Assembly: GCA_030280995.1 (NCBI GenBank) | Contig: JASXTE010000002.1 | Span: 13,511,183 to 13,575,182 of the forward strand | Length of the DNA stretch: 64,000 nucleotides | Source of the DNA: Hemileia vastatrix | Lineage: Eukaryota > Basidiomycota > Pucciniomycetes > Pucciniales > Zaghouaniaceae | Reading direction: 5' to 3' | Shown: piece after piece, positions 9,120-21,602 of the stretch | Position numbering within the stretch: the stretch's first letter is position 1 | How the letters are laid out: each line of letters begins with the position of its first letter | Notes under the pieces: generated by a model | The model's input: the letters and a program-made list of their open reading frames with translations, nothing else | What the model was told of the DNA's origin: nothing | Databases searched by the model: none | Position numbers and translations under genes: made by a program

Positions 9120-12100
9120 TGGAGGTTATCTTGTATCACTGGAACACCCCTTGGGTAGAATCTTTTGATCTGGTCTGCGGCCACACGCCGCTTCCACTCA
9201 GTACCATCCAATTCCTCCAGTTATCTGCTTTTTTATCCTGTATGGACCATTCCATCTATCCGAAAACATCTTCCCCCATTGGCTTTCTAAACTTCTATTA
9301 TAAACCAAAACCAAATTTCCTGGGTTCAATGGATTTCTTAACCTATGCGCTAAGTGCTCATCCCAATATTTAACTGACTTGTCCCAGATCTGCATCATTC
9401 TTTCATACGCTTTCTCCACAAACTCGTCTTTTCTTTCAAGCTGCGCTAGCCTTGCTAGAATTAAATCTTTGGTTGAGCACACTTGATCCCAATCACATCC
9501 TAGGAAAGATCCAGCCTCCAGATCAATAGGTAATACCGCCCTTTGACCAAACATCAGTTTGAACGGCAAAAACCCTGTTGTTCTTTTAACTGAAATCCTG
9601 TCCGCGAACAAAACTAATAGCAAGTAGCTCTTCCAATTTGCTCCATTATTTCCACACAATTTGACTAGTGCATCCTTTATAACTTGATACCCTCTTTCTA
9701 CCATTCCCTCTGCTTCAGGACAATATGGTGTTGCAACTCATAACTTTGCGCCAATACCTTTTACTACTTCTTGGAATTCTCCCGCAAATTCAGCACCACC
9801 ATCTACGGTTACCATCTTCATTACTCCATACCTATAAATCCATTCTTTCTTCAAAAACTCAGCCACATTACTTGCCTTAAGGTTTATCAATGGCGCTGCT
9901 TCAACCCATCCTGATAGATCATCCCTGGCTACTACCAAGTATTTAAAGCGTCCTTCTTTTATATGGACTGCATCTAAACTGACCCTACCAAAAACGGTAT
10001 CCTCGCCCGTTGCTCTTCCTTTTTCTTTTGGCTTTCTGTAACTTCTGCGCTGGAATTCAGGACAAGATTTAACCCAATCTCTTACTTCATTTTTCATGTT
10101 GGGCCATTAGAATCTTTCCCTAACTCTGTGATGAGTCTCATCTTGACCTCTATGTCCTAAATTCTCGTGTAACTCCCTGAGTATCTTCTCCTTCCCTTCC
10201 CTAGTTTGAACAACTAACTGAGGAGACGAAGCTTGATTCTTGCATAACTTCCCATTTTTAATAAAATAGCCTTTAGCGCGCTTCTTAATATTGCGCCAAA
10301 CCTTTTTATCGCAAAAATCTGGTCGACTATTACCTTCCAAGTATAACTTTAACAACTCTACTCCCTCATCTGTAGATGCGTTGTCTACTGAATACTCCTC
10401 CTCTTCGAGTTGAGTACTACTTTCCTGACTTCCCTTTGAAGCATCTTCATCATCTGACTCCTCCACTACCTTGCTTTGTGCACTCCTTGTCGCTATATTA
10501 GCTTCAGTGTTCCCTAAATCCAGTTGCAGTTCAACCTTGCTACAAACATCCTTTGCATTGTCAGCATTTAGTTTTATGTCTTTTCGGACATTCCACATTA
10601 CTAGTTTATTGTCATCGCGGACATTACTATCAAATTTTGTATAACAATAATCTATCCCGTTTACCCATCTCTTGTCTTCTTCAAATTCTTCCGCTTCTGA
10701 GTCTTCTTCACACAACGGTCTTCTTGACAGTGCATCTGGCATAGTGAAAGATTTCCCCGGCTTATGGACTAAATCAAAAGAAAATAAATTAATCTGTTCT
10801 ACGCACCTCATCATGGGCGCATCTGGTAAACTCAGGTTACTAATCATTTGCACCAGCAATAGCGCATCAACCTGCAGCTCGAAATGCTGCCCCCAAAGCA
10901 TCCATTATAGCTTTTTAAGAATCTTCGCTACTCCACATAACTCCAACTTAGACTGGGAGTACCTAGACTCCACTTTGGTAAAAGTCTTAGACTCATAAAG
11001 AACAGGTCTATCATTACCTTCCTCGTCCTCCTGCATCAAAACTGCGCCCACCGCGGACACACTAGAATCCACCACTAGAGTAATTTTCCCAGTGCCTGGT
11101 CCATACTCCAATTTCTTCAAAAGAATATCTTTCACCACAACCCTCTTTAATAACTCAAATGACTCCTCACATTCCTCCGTCCAATCCCATACAGCATCCT
11201 TTCTTGTTAAGCGCCATAAAGGTGAAGACAACAAAGCAAAATCTTGAATAAACATTCTTACATATGTACGAATGCCTAAAAACCCTCTAACTTCCTTAGT
11301 ATTTCTTGGTCTTGGCCATGTAAGTACCTTATTCCTCTGTTTTTCAGCAATGATTCTCCCTTCCTTGCATACCACATGTCCCACTACATCTAGCGCTGGA
11401 ACACAACAAGCAAATTTAGACCCAGAAATCGTTAATCCTGCCTCCTCTATCCTAAATAGCACTCTTTCCAGGGTAATTGCATATTCCCAAATAAACTTTC
11501 TAATATACGGATTTTCTTTAAACACTTCCCCTTCATAATCACTGGCTGGTCCTTTTATACCGCCATCATCAATGAAAATTCCCACATGTTTTGGAATTTC
11601 ATCCTGCAATATCCACATCATCTGTGCTTGATATACCGCCACAGAATTTGTTGCACCTTGCGGTAACCTTGTCAACCTAAAGCGCCCCAGTGGTGTTTCA
11701 AACTTTGTCATGGGTCTGGACAATTTGTCCAATTTGCGCTCATCATATCCTCCCATAATATCACCTAATCTGTAACATGCACTTCCCGCAAAAGAATCCA
11801 CAAATTCTTCTGGCGTTGGTGGCATCCCTGCATCTTTTACTGTAACCTTGTTCATCTCCCTAAGATCATGAACAACCCTTAATTTACCATTATGTTTGAC
11901 CACACAAAACACTGGACTTGAATAACTAGACATAGACTGTTCATACAAGCCGGACTTTAACCTTCCCCTAATTAATTCTGTATACTCTTCTCTTATAGCT
12001 GCTGGTATTGGAAAAGCCTTCTTTTTCCACGGCGCATGAGGTATAACTGGAACAATATAAGGTTTACCATAAGAGTGTTTTAACAAACCTCTTTCCTCTT

Positions 12101-12649
12101 CTGAAAACGCAATAGCCTTTTCCCTAAGAAACATAACATGTAACAATAACTTCTTTTCTTCCTGCGATAATCAGCCCTCTGGTACAAAATCTACCATCTG
12201 AAGCCTTTCCATCGTAATCTTAGTAGTAGACGCAAAATCAGGCGGAAACTTTGTTAAAGGAGTATCATAAGGATTTCTAGATAGCGCAGGCCTCTGAAAA
12301 GGAGGATTCAAATCAGGCATTGCTATATTCACTGGTTTAACCTTAACAGCTACTGGTTTATACTTGGATGCAAAACAGTCCTTGCTGCTTCCTTCATTAA
12401 TTAAAATCAAACCCTTTCTAATATAACTACGGGTTGCACCTGAATCCTGTTTTTGTCTTTTCTTTTTAATATAAGTATAACAATATCCAAAATTAAAGAA
12501 ATCAAAAAGCTTAGGTATAATACATTCTACAGTAGTATTCCCAAGACACCTATGAAGTACCGCTTTACGTATCCCTCCTTGTTGGACTGACTGGTTACTA
12601 TCCGGGTTCCTCTCATCCTGGGAGATAGTAACACCTAAAATGCCAGTCC
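9120..12649 (-). pseudogene. A2 pol: RT, RNase H and integrase
   Basis: One frame with a few stops (for example TGA at 12170-12168, a stop at 10904-10902, one near 10106 and a TGA near 9737). RT shows the basidiomycete-type motifs LPQGATNSV and FIDDGG in place of YxDD. RNase H starts at LVVDSSVSAVGAV and ends near PDALSRR. The integrase has LHENLGH, but its second zinc cysteine is Phe (CPEFQ). Core acids are present as LDAVHI, VDGGAEF and PEAEGMVERG. Near 9205 a short deletion shifts the frame, and a KRRVAADQIKRFYPRG end is still readable to about 9130. It once encoded replication and integration enzymes and is now inactive. Confidence 0.85.
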
Positions 12650-13390
12650 CTAATGAAAATGTTGGCGCCTTCCTGGCAGTCGCCCTATCTCCTCATCTGA
12701 GACTTCCTCATAAAACTCTCTTTCTTTCTCTAATTGCGCAGCTCCAGAGTACTTAGTTTCCCAGCCACCATCCTTGGGTGCTACTAAGACTGCTGTTACT
12801 GGAACACCATCATCACCCATAATCCTTACTCCTATAGTCTTATTTAAACAATAATCTATAGTTGCAGAATAATCCATTAAAAATTGCGTGCCTAAAACTG
12901 GTTTAACTACACCCATTGGAACATAAAAATGTATATCTCTTGTTGCTCCCACAAATCTAGTGCATACATACTCTGCTACACCTATAACAGGTAGCCTACC
13001 TCTCCCAATTCCTGCGACAGTGCCTTCGTCGTCTTTTACAGGAAGACCTAATTCCACTGTTTCATCCACTGATACCACGTTGATTTGTGAACCTGTATCC
13101 ACTAACACTTTAATTTGCTTACCATTTACCGTAATAGTTAAATACCCTAGGGGTCCTGCATAATGTGGCGCCCTAGGTAATACAACAACTGGCTGAAATG
13201 ACTGTTCTGCCATATTGAACTCAGCGCAGCTAGTAATCCTTTGCTTTCTGCACTTATCCACGATTCCATTTGCTACATCCGGTGCTACTGCTGTCAGCAT
13301 CCCTAATGTAACAGAGACTGTAGTCTTCAAACATTGCGCAACTAGATCTTCGGCAGCTTTAGGAAAATCAGAATGAACCGGGCGCTGCAT
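12650..13390 (-). pseudogene. A2 aspartic protease region
   Basis: Open stretch of about 246 codons with the retropepsin active site LVDTGSQINVVS and a downstream ILD-type segment (PVLGTQFLMDY). It would process the Gag-Pol precursor. The frame ends at 12650 by a shift, since the coding continues in another frame toward the RT (12645-12411 still reads as linker). The apparent start at 13390 is only the truncation point, so gag and the natural N-terminus are missing. Confidence 0.8.
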
Positions 13391-15870
13391 TCTCCATTTA
13401 GGATTGATGACATCATACTGTTTTCAAAAACATATGATGAAAATTTAAATCACCTGAAAAGAGTATTTCAAAAGATGGATGAAATTAATATGACAATTGC
13501 ATTAAAGAAATGTAAGTTTGGGTTTCAATCCTTGAAAGTACTTGGAAATGTTGTATCTGGATTAAAAATTTGTGTTGACCAGAACAAAGTGGCAGCAATA
13601 AAATACATTAGTATACCTAAGAATGTGAAATATGTTCAAAGTCTTTTAGGTATGTGTGGATATTATAGGCAGTATATAAAAGACTACCAATCTGTTTCAG
13701 CCCTTTTAACAACATTAATCAGGAAAAATGAGGCTTTCATTTGGAATAATGAAAGACAACATGCCTTTGATAAATTGAAGGAATGTTTAATGTCAGATCC
13801 AATATTAGGACTTCCAGATTTTAACTTCTTTTTAATCTTGTATACTGATGCAAGTTTCACAGGGTTAGGTGCTGCTTTACAGCAGAAACAGATAATAAAT
13901 GGGAAATTATCTGAAGTAGTTATCTGTTATATATCCAGAACCTCAAGAAAGACAAAATTAAAGTATGGTTCCACCCAAATGGAATGTTTACCCATTGTGT
14001 GGGCCCTGGAGAAACTTTATTACTATCTGGAAGACTAGAAGTTTGAATTAATAACATATTGCAGAGCAGTAAAATCATTACTAAGCATGAAAACACCTAA
14101 TAGGCACATGTTTAGATGGCAACTAGCTGTACAAGAGTACAGAAGAAGAATTTAAATCACTCATAGAGCAGGAACATTACATTCTAATGTGGATTTGTTA
14201 TCCAGAAGCCCTTTGCCAAATGATACTGAAAACCCAGCATATGTACCTGAAAATGAGGTTATACATATATTTGGGATTTATATAGTGGATTTAGAGGAAG
14301 AATTTATTCAAACTATATTAGAAAATTATTCATCTGATAAAGATTTGTCTAATTTATCTACCATTTTAAATGATCAAACTAATGCCTCTAGGAGTGCATT
14401 AATTAAAACCTTACCTCCAAAGTATAAAACTGCCTTGGAAAAAGGTAAACGTTCAATTGAAGATGGGTACATATATTACAGGAAAAAGCTAAGTAATGTA
14501 ATAGCTATACCACCTTCTATGAAAGAGTCGATGTTAAGTACTTGTCATGATAACATCTTAGCTGGTCATTTTGATTATAACAAAACATTAACTAGAGTTA
14601 AAAAAACAGCCTGGTGAATAAACATTAAAGAAGATGTACAAAAATACATTGAAACATGTTACTCATGTCAGAAATCTAAAAGACTGACTGGGAAGAGAGC
14701 TGGGTTGTTACAACAAATAGAGAAACCAAAAGCTACATGAGAAATTATAAACATGGATTTTTTCACTGGCTTTCTATTAGCAGGAAAAGAAAGTTTTAAT
14801 TCTTTCTGGGTAATTGTAAATAGATTAACAAAAATGTGTAAATTCATCTCTACCCATAAAGAGATATCTGCAAAAGACTTGGAATTACTATGGTGGACTC
14901 AAATGATGAATACTGCTGGGTTCCCCAAATCCATAATCTCTGACAGAGAACCTAAATTTACTTCAGAGTTCTGGACATCTTTGATGGAAGTATCAGGCTT
15001 TCAATTGAAATCGTCTACAGTGCACCATCCACAAACTAATGGGCTGGCTGAGAGAATGATACAGACTCTGGAAGATATGATCAGAAGATAATTTGCCTTT
15101 GGATTGGAATACAAAGACAATGAGAAATGCACACATGACTTGGTAACATTAATTCCTGGCCTTGAATTTGCTTATAATAGCACAACTAATTCTGTAACAG
15201 AGAAAAAACCACTTGAACTCTGGCTGGGATATGTACCAAATACACCAGTAAATCGTTTAAATATATTACCAAGGTTAGATATACTCCCTGGAACTAAATC
15301 CTTTATTCATATGCAACAAATGTGTAGAAGGCATCAAGAGGAATGCATCCAAGAAGTATCTGAATATGAGAAGAAAAGGTGGGATAAATCTCATAGAGAA
15401 TTTGAATTCAAAAAAGGAGATGAATTCCTAATTTTAACACTACATTTTAATTTAAAAGGTAATTTAAAATTTGAGGATTCCTCTGCAGGACCTTTATATG
15501 TCAAAAAAATGCTTGGAAATAATGCTGTTGAAGTCATATTATTTGCCCCATATAATAGGAAACATCCAGTTTTCCCTATCTCATTATTAAAACCTTACCA
15601 TGCAAATGATCCTGACTTATTTCCAAAAAGAAAAGGAAGGCCTAAAAAGCAACCTGAAGAAATTATGGAAAAAGTAGAGATTGGAAGAATACTCAAGAAA
15701 AGAATCCTTACTAAAGAGAAAGGAACTGATTATTTATTATAATTTAAGGGGAAATCAAATGAATTTGATAAATGGATACCTGAAAAAGAAATTTCAAATC
15801 TATCATCCCATCTTAAAAAATTTAAACAGAAAGAAATTTCTTTTAAACCAGAAGAGGGGTTAAAAAACAG
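13391..15870 (+). pseudogene. B1: 5'-truncated Gypsy pol with chromodomain
   Basis: Begins abruptly at the RT catalytic motif (RIDDIILFSK, about 13395). It continues through RT thumb, RNase H (YTDASFTGLG, about 13850), integrase HHCC (14545-14675), DDE core (NMDFF about 14752, SDRE about 14940, HHPQTNGLAE about 15025) and a C-terminal chromodomain-like segment (ILKKRILTKEKGTDYLL...KWIPEKEI, about 15690-15800). In-frame stops include TAG at 14036, TGA near 14615, TGA near 14738 and TAA at 15089. The chromodomain marks a chromovirus-type element. It is dead: gag, protease and half of RT are absent. Confidence 0.85.
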
Positions 15871-16009
15871 TACTCATAATATTTTATTATGTTTTATTTC
15901 CTTAAAGAATTAATATTTAACGCTACATAATTTTCTGAATACCTGAAAAATAACATTAAAAAAAAGTGTATAACTTATCATCTTTTATTGTTTTTTTTGG
16001 CTGGGCAAG

Positions 16010-17460
16010 TTTCAGCCTGGATATCCCCAGGACTGAGTAAAAAGTACTTATAGGTTATGTTAAACACATGGACTATATATTGGAGAAATAAATTAGAGTA
16101 CACAAATAGTATACATAAGTAAATTTATGATAAAATACAAAATATGCCATTATAACACTTTATATAGATGCATATATCCACCTTTTATAAGTCTTATTTA
16201 CTTAATATTAAGTTGGGATATGTTAGGGTAATCTTAAGAGCCTTAAATATAAGTCTACATAATTTTTAAGTAGACTTAAAGCTGTTTTTTTCATTATTTT
16301 ACATGAAAAACAAGAAATGTGCTTTAAATCACTTAAAAGTTGACTATATGCGCTATAAATTTAATAATATTAAAAATGCGCTTTGACAGATCAATTTTTC
16401 TTAATTGGAGCTATTTATTTTGCTACTGAAATGCATAAAAATAACACTTTTCAAATTTGGTGTTTTTTATGCCAGAAATGGCTTCTGTGTACTGGCCACA
16501 TACTGCCTGCATTTTTCCCATGTGAATAGCTTCATTTTTAGAAAAGTTAGCTTTTTCACACTATAATTACCCCACATTTTACACCCACTCTGAGGAAACA
16601 CACTAAAATAGGCAACAGGCACTTATTTAGTGTCCTAGCTTAATTATAAATGCATTGACCCTTATTATATGCACTAATTTCATTAATAGCCTCAAGCTTG
16701 GAACTTTAATTCACTACCACACTTAAATTTGCCCTTAATTAGTCAAGGATTTACCCATGAAAGCGCCTTCCAAGGACTGCATGTAGTTACCCCACATCTC
16801 ACTCCCTTTTTTGGGTTTTTAAATGGTTTCTCAGTCAACTTTTGTTATTTTTGAATGGGTATTTCACGTAGTATAATGTCATGATTAGCCCCATCATTTC
16901 TACTGTTAATCCTCCTAAATATAGAGTAATATTAAGTCGTAATTTTCCCTTTTAGTCTTTTATTTTAAATATATTACATGCACATACTCTCTTTTTTGTT
17001 TATTCTTTATTTTTGATGTATTATCCCTATTACTAAGGATTTTGGCAGGTGATATCATTTTAATTATGTTACTATTCACTATTTATGTTGTTAAAAATTT
17101 CTGTTAGTATGAATGAGGCGTCATTAAACAGGTATTTAGCTGGTTAATCAAGGAGCTCATTGGGGAAGTTATTGTGTATAAAAGGAGGGGGTTTTTGGTC
17201 TTGTTTTCTACATTCTTTATCATTACAATGAAACATATAACCAATAAAATTACAATACATATCAATAGTACTTATAAAGTCTTTGAATAGTATCTGAATT
17301 TATTAAATCTATTTTTCTACCAACTATAAGATTGTAAGCCATATATAATTAGTGAGATTAAAATTACTGAGACTCTTATATTGAGTTATATTTTAATACT
17401 TATTGGATTTGTACTACAGTATTCATATAGGACCATTAAAATCTTCTAGAAAACTGACCA
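16010..17460 (+). repeat. family B LTR between B1 and B2
   Basis: Starts TTTCAGCCTGGATATCCCC (TG mutated to TT) after a short purine stretch, and resembles the start of the solo LTR at 38508. Its end (AGAAAACTGACCA) matches the ending AGATAAACTGACA of that solo LTR, and upstream segments are also alike. A TATAAAAG box is at 17177-17184. It serves both as the 3' LTR of B1 and the 5' LTR of B2. Confidence 0.65.
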
Positions 17461-17501
17461 TTTAAGCTAGTTCATGTCTCTGTACTTGAACTCAGCCTGA
17501 C

Positions 17502-19268
17502 ATGGTAAATGACACTTTGAGATCAGTAGAAGCTGGTTCCAGCAGACTAATTAGTCAATTTTCTACTCATGTAAATACTCCTTTAGTTTTAATTTATTCC
17601 TCAATGATAAATCCAGATATGGATATTGTAGATAAATCAATTGATCCTGAAGTATTTGAGACTCTTGAAAATTACTCTGTCTCTATCCTGAGAGATGCCC
17701 CTGATGTAGCAACTATTGATGACCAATATTTGAGAGACATTATCACCAAACAAAATCAGATAATGAAAAACCTACAATTAACACAAAGATTTAATAGCTT
17801 TTAAACTGAGAAAGGTTACCAGGAATTGAAAAGTGAGTTGAATAGGGTTTCTGATGAATTGTATAGGTACATGGTTAATTATAAAAAGAAATTTTCTTTG
17901 TGGAAAAATATTAAAAATGATCTATCTAAATTGCAAGAGACTATGTCTATCTGTTGCAAAGAGCTAGAAGGTCACAAATCAAACTTGAAAAAACTAAATG
18001 ATCATTATTCATCTATACAACATAAGAACCAATTATCTTTTGCTACCATCAATGAGACATTAACTAGTATTCCAAGGGTTAATACTAGGTTAACCAAAAT
18101 TTAAGAGCAATTGAGCTCATTATTATTTGACCAAAAATACTCTGTCACTCCTCTGAAAGAAACTTTTGCACAGGATACTCCAAATGTACCTGAGCCAAGT
18201 TCCTCTAAAGAAGAATTAGTACAAGAGAATCCTGAATATATTTCTGAGTTTCTGTCAAAAATTGATGACACACCCTATTCATCTACAAATAGTTTAAATA
18301 ATTAGATTACTTCTCAATTAGAAAAATTGCAGCTGCTTCTTACACAGAGACAAGTAAGCCAAAAGGAAATTACTTCAAATTAGAAAAATTAGAAAAATTG
18401 GAGTAAACTTGACCAATATCCCACATTTGATGGTGACTCTTCCTCTGATTGGCAGCAATTAATATGCAGAATTGCTAATCTTAAAAGTTCTTATAAACTA
18501 CCAGATGAAGAAGTTGTGTCTGAATTTATTTTTTTGTTTTCCAATGTTGCCCTGATGTGGTATGAATCTGTCTTTTTGTATGATAATGGCTACTCTTAGG
18601 AGGATTGAAAAAAATTAATTAAAGCACAATTTGGTTGTTCAAAGTTTAGGTTAGCCCAACAAATATAGTATGAGGAATCTAGATATAGCTCATCCTCTAC
18701 AGAAAAACCTATTTATTTCTTTATAAAAATAATGAAAGTCCTGAGAGCAATTGATCCAAACATGGATTATGAACTATGGAAGGACAGGATCCTTTATAAA
18801 TTTCCAATGTCTTTGAGAGACTTAATTGTTTCTAGAACTGAATTCTCAAGGGAGCCTTCTTCTTTTATTAATACTTTTAATTAAGCCCTTTTGAATAACA
18901 GGTATAAATCTAGGAAGTTCATCCCTAGACCTTCATTGGAGAAACCCTCCAATTACCAAAAAAAACTTCCAGAAAAAGTTGGTAAACCTTCTGCCCCTAT
19001 TGCTCTTAAAAAATATGCAACAAACACTTACTTTAAATTCAGCAAGCCTTGGAAGAAGAGCCATTTTTGTGACAAGAGAATAAACCTTGTTGAACAAACA
19101 GAGGAGCCTGCAGATGAGACAGTTGCACTGGATGATACTTCAAGTGATTGTGCCAGCAACATTTCTTATGAATCTCACCAGGAAATCTTGATTCTGGAGG
19201 AAGATATTCAATATTTAAATAGTATTGACATTGACAACAATGATTTATCAACAGTTGAAGATGGTTAA
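17502..19268 (+). pseudogene. B2 gag
   Basis: Begins 41 bp after the LTR. Fragments in one general order encode an N-terminal helical region, a coiled-coil-like part (17826-18104) and a gag core (YPTFDGDSSSDWQQLI...WYESVFLYD, about 18418-18590). A basic C-terminal part follows at 18891-19268. Many stops (17802, 18102, 18303, 18383 and others) break it. No CCHC zinc knuckle is visible. It would have formed the particle shell. Confidence 0.65.
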
Positions 19269-19325
19269 ATCATAAGAAATATTGAGGACACCTCAGTAAT
19301 TTTTACCCCTCTCAAGGCACCAGTC

Positions 19326-19825
19326 TTGATTAATGGAAAACCATTGAGGTTGTTTTGGACTCTGGAGCTGGAGGAAGTGTTGTATATGGAAAAGCACTTG
19401 CTTCAGTTTATCAAGATTATAAATCAAAACTTATTCCTGTCACTTCTGAAAATTGGAGAGGTTATGGCTCTGTTTTGTCCCCCATTGTTAAATACAAAGC
19501 TACAGTATTTATCAAATATAGCCATGGCTTTGTAAGAGCTTTGTGTAACTTTGTATTTATGAAAAATAATAACTTGAGAAATTGGTTCATTGAGGGAAAT
19601 GATATATCAATCAAATTTTGAATTAAACTTGATCCTTCAAAACAATACTTCACAATGGGGTTGAATGGAAGAGAAAATTTAAAATTTCTTCCCCAAAAAA
19701 ATTAATAACACCCGTATCAAACACATTTAGTTCTGTGGTTGAATATAAAGGAAGATCTACAAAAGAAATGTCTGACCTCTTGTCTGAAATTTACACAGCT
19801 TATTTTGGAGAGCAACTTTCACTAT
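19326..19825 (+). pseudogene. B2 protease region
   Basis: A retropepsin-like active site, LDSGAGGSVVYG, is encoded near 19353-19388 in the frame that runs to 19621, followed by frame-broken sequence (IKLDPSKQYFTMG...). The reading is interrupted at 19826 by a TIR element. Only the active-site motif and context support the call. Confidence 0.6.
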
Positions 19826-20063
19826 GCAATATAGGGGGTGGACTTTCTTGAAAGTCCTCAACCTGAACTCAGATGGAGTTCAGACTGAACTCATAATGAA
19901 CCCATACTGAACTCTACTTGAAAACCCACCTAAAACTGTTCTGTTGAGTGGTGTTCATCCCTGATTTTATGGCCCCTTTATCAATATCTCAATGTGTGTT
20001 CAATCTGTGGTGAGTTTGGGTCCAAGGTTGGGGACTGGCTAGCAAGTCCGCCCCCCATATTGT
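19826..20063. mobile_element. short TIR element in B2 pol
   Basis: Ends are CAATATAGGGGGTGGACTT and its inverted counterpart (AAGTCCGCCCCCCATATTG), giving TIRs of about 19-20 bp. Just inside each end lies an 18-bp near-palindrome (GGACTTTCTTGAAAGTCC left; GGACTGGCTAGCAAGTCC right). The interior has repeated TGAACTC/GAGTTCA words. No coding capacity: a MITE. A shorter relative is at 62368-62495. Exact ends are uncertain by 1-2 bp. Confidence 0.65.
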
Positions 20064-21296
20064 GTGGTGTTTGTGGTGAGGAAAAAGATTCCATCATTAA
20101 GTTAATAAAATCTTTTTCTATGGCCTTTTCTCATGGGTCACATGAACTAGGATTGGTCAAAGAAGAGATGAAGTTTTCATTATCTTTCCCATTAACTGAA
20201 ATACCACCTATTTTAAAAAAAGCCTTATCCTGATTCCCCCACAAAGAGAAAAGATATTGAAGACAATATCTCTATCCTTTTAAAAATGAAAATTATTGAA
20301 AAATTAGTTGAAACACCTAAACATTTTGTTATCTCACCTGTCTCAATTGCTTATGAGAAGGACAAAGCCAGGTTATGTGGTGATTATAGAGCATTAATTA
20401 ATTATACTGTAGATGATATCTATCCTTTACCCACAATTAGCTCTATCCATGCTACCTTACAAGGTGCTAAATATATCAGCTGTCTAAATGGTGATAAAGG
20501 ATATCACCAGGTACCTGTTGAGAAGAAGTTACAGAATTTGCTAATTTTTGCTACTCATATGGATATTTATAAGTATATTAGAATGCCATTTGGCCCCAAA
20601 AATGCCCCTTCAGTTTTTCAAAAAGTTATGGATAACACATTCCATTAAGAAATAATTGAAGGATGGTTGATGGTTTACATTAATGACATAATCATATTCT
20701 CTAAAACATTTGAGGATCACCTTAACCACCTATTTAGAGTGTTCCATGAAATGTATGAGATAAATATGACACTTGCTTTTTAAAAATAAAAATTTGGCTT
20801 TAATTCGTTGAAAGTGCTTGGTCATGTTGTCTCAGTTTTACAGATATGTGTTGACCAGAAAAAAGTGGCATCCATACAACAGGTAAAAGCTCCTACTACA
20901 GTCAAGGAGCTCCAAAGTTTTTTGGGAATGTGTGGATACTATAGACAATATATTGAAAAATATCAGGTCATAGCATTACCCCTAATCCAATTAACTAGAA
21001 AGGATGCTGCGTTTTTCTGGAACAGTGAAAGATATAGAGCTTTTGACACCATGAAAAATTGTTTGATGTCAGCACCAATTCTTTCTTTGCCTTACTTTAA
21101 TCAACCATTTGTTTTATACACTGATGCCAGTTTTATTGTCCTTCGTTCTGATCTCCACCAAAAACAAGTTTTGAATGACAAAGTATCAGAAGTAGTAATT
21201 TTTTATATTTCAAGAACCTTGAGAAATATTGAATTGAAATATGGTTCCACTCACTTGAGTTTTTGGAATTTGTGTGGGCTCTGGGAAAACTACATT
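20064..21296 (+). pseudogene. B2 RT and RNase H (5' part)
   Basis: Resumes after the MITE. RT from about 20286 shows SPVSIAYEKDKARLCGDYRALN-like and RMPFGPKNAPSVFQ motifs. The active site is YIND (about 20675), so one catalytic Asp is lost. Then come thumb and RNase H start (YTDASF, about 21117). Stops lie near 20648 and 20780. The frame ends at 21296 where the Harbinger-like element enters, and the same codons continue at 27471. Confidence 0.82.
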
Positions 21297-21602
21297 AGGG
21301 GGTATCAATGTTGACTGATCTGCAATTAAATTAATTTCAGATAAAAATCATTATACCCCAATTATCTTCTGCAATTATTTTTGCTAATAATTGGGTTATT
21401 AGACCTTTAACATGTCAATGTTCACCTCTATCCAACATTTTTATCCTCAATTTTTCATAACCACATTTTGGACAACTTTCTGGATATCCCAGGCTTCCTG
21501 CCTTGCTTCACACTCCCATCCTTTCTATTCATTCTATCTGCTCAGAACCACTCCCCATCTCATCTGTTTTTTCTTCTCTTTTTCATCTTCAAATATCTCA
21601 AC

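Larger units (their letters stand above)
6784..13390 (-). mobile_element. Ty3/Gypsy element A2, decayed, truncated at both visible ends
   Basis: Family A retrotransposon on the minus strand: protease (13390-12650), RT/RNase H, integrase down to about 9120, then a 3' region carrying two antisense gene remnants on the plus strand. Gag is missing because the copy ends at 13390, where B1 begins. Its 3' end is cut at about 6784 by the A1 LTR. Several frame stops are TGA where the A1 relative has Arg, which points to CGA decay. Confidence 0.8.

Noticed and set aside
17460..17502. LTR end at 17502 (CAGCCTGACA) directly before the gag ATG
   Set aside because: It would leave no leader. The alternative end at 17460 matches the solo LTR ending ACTGACA better.
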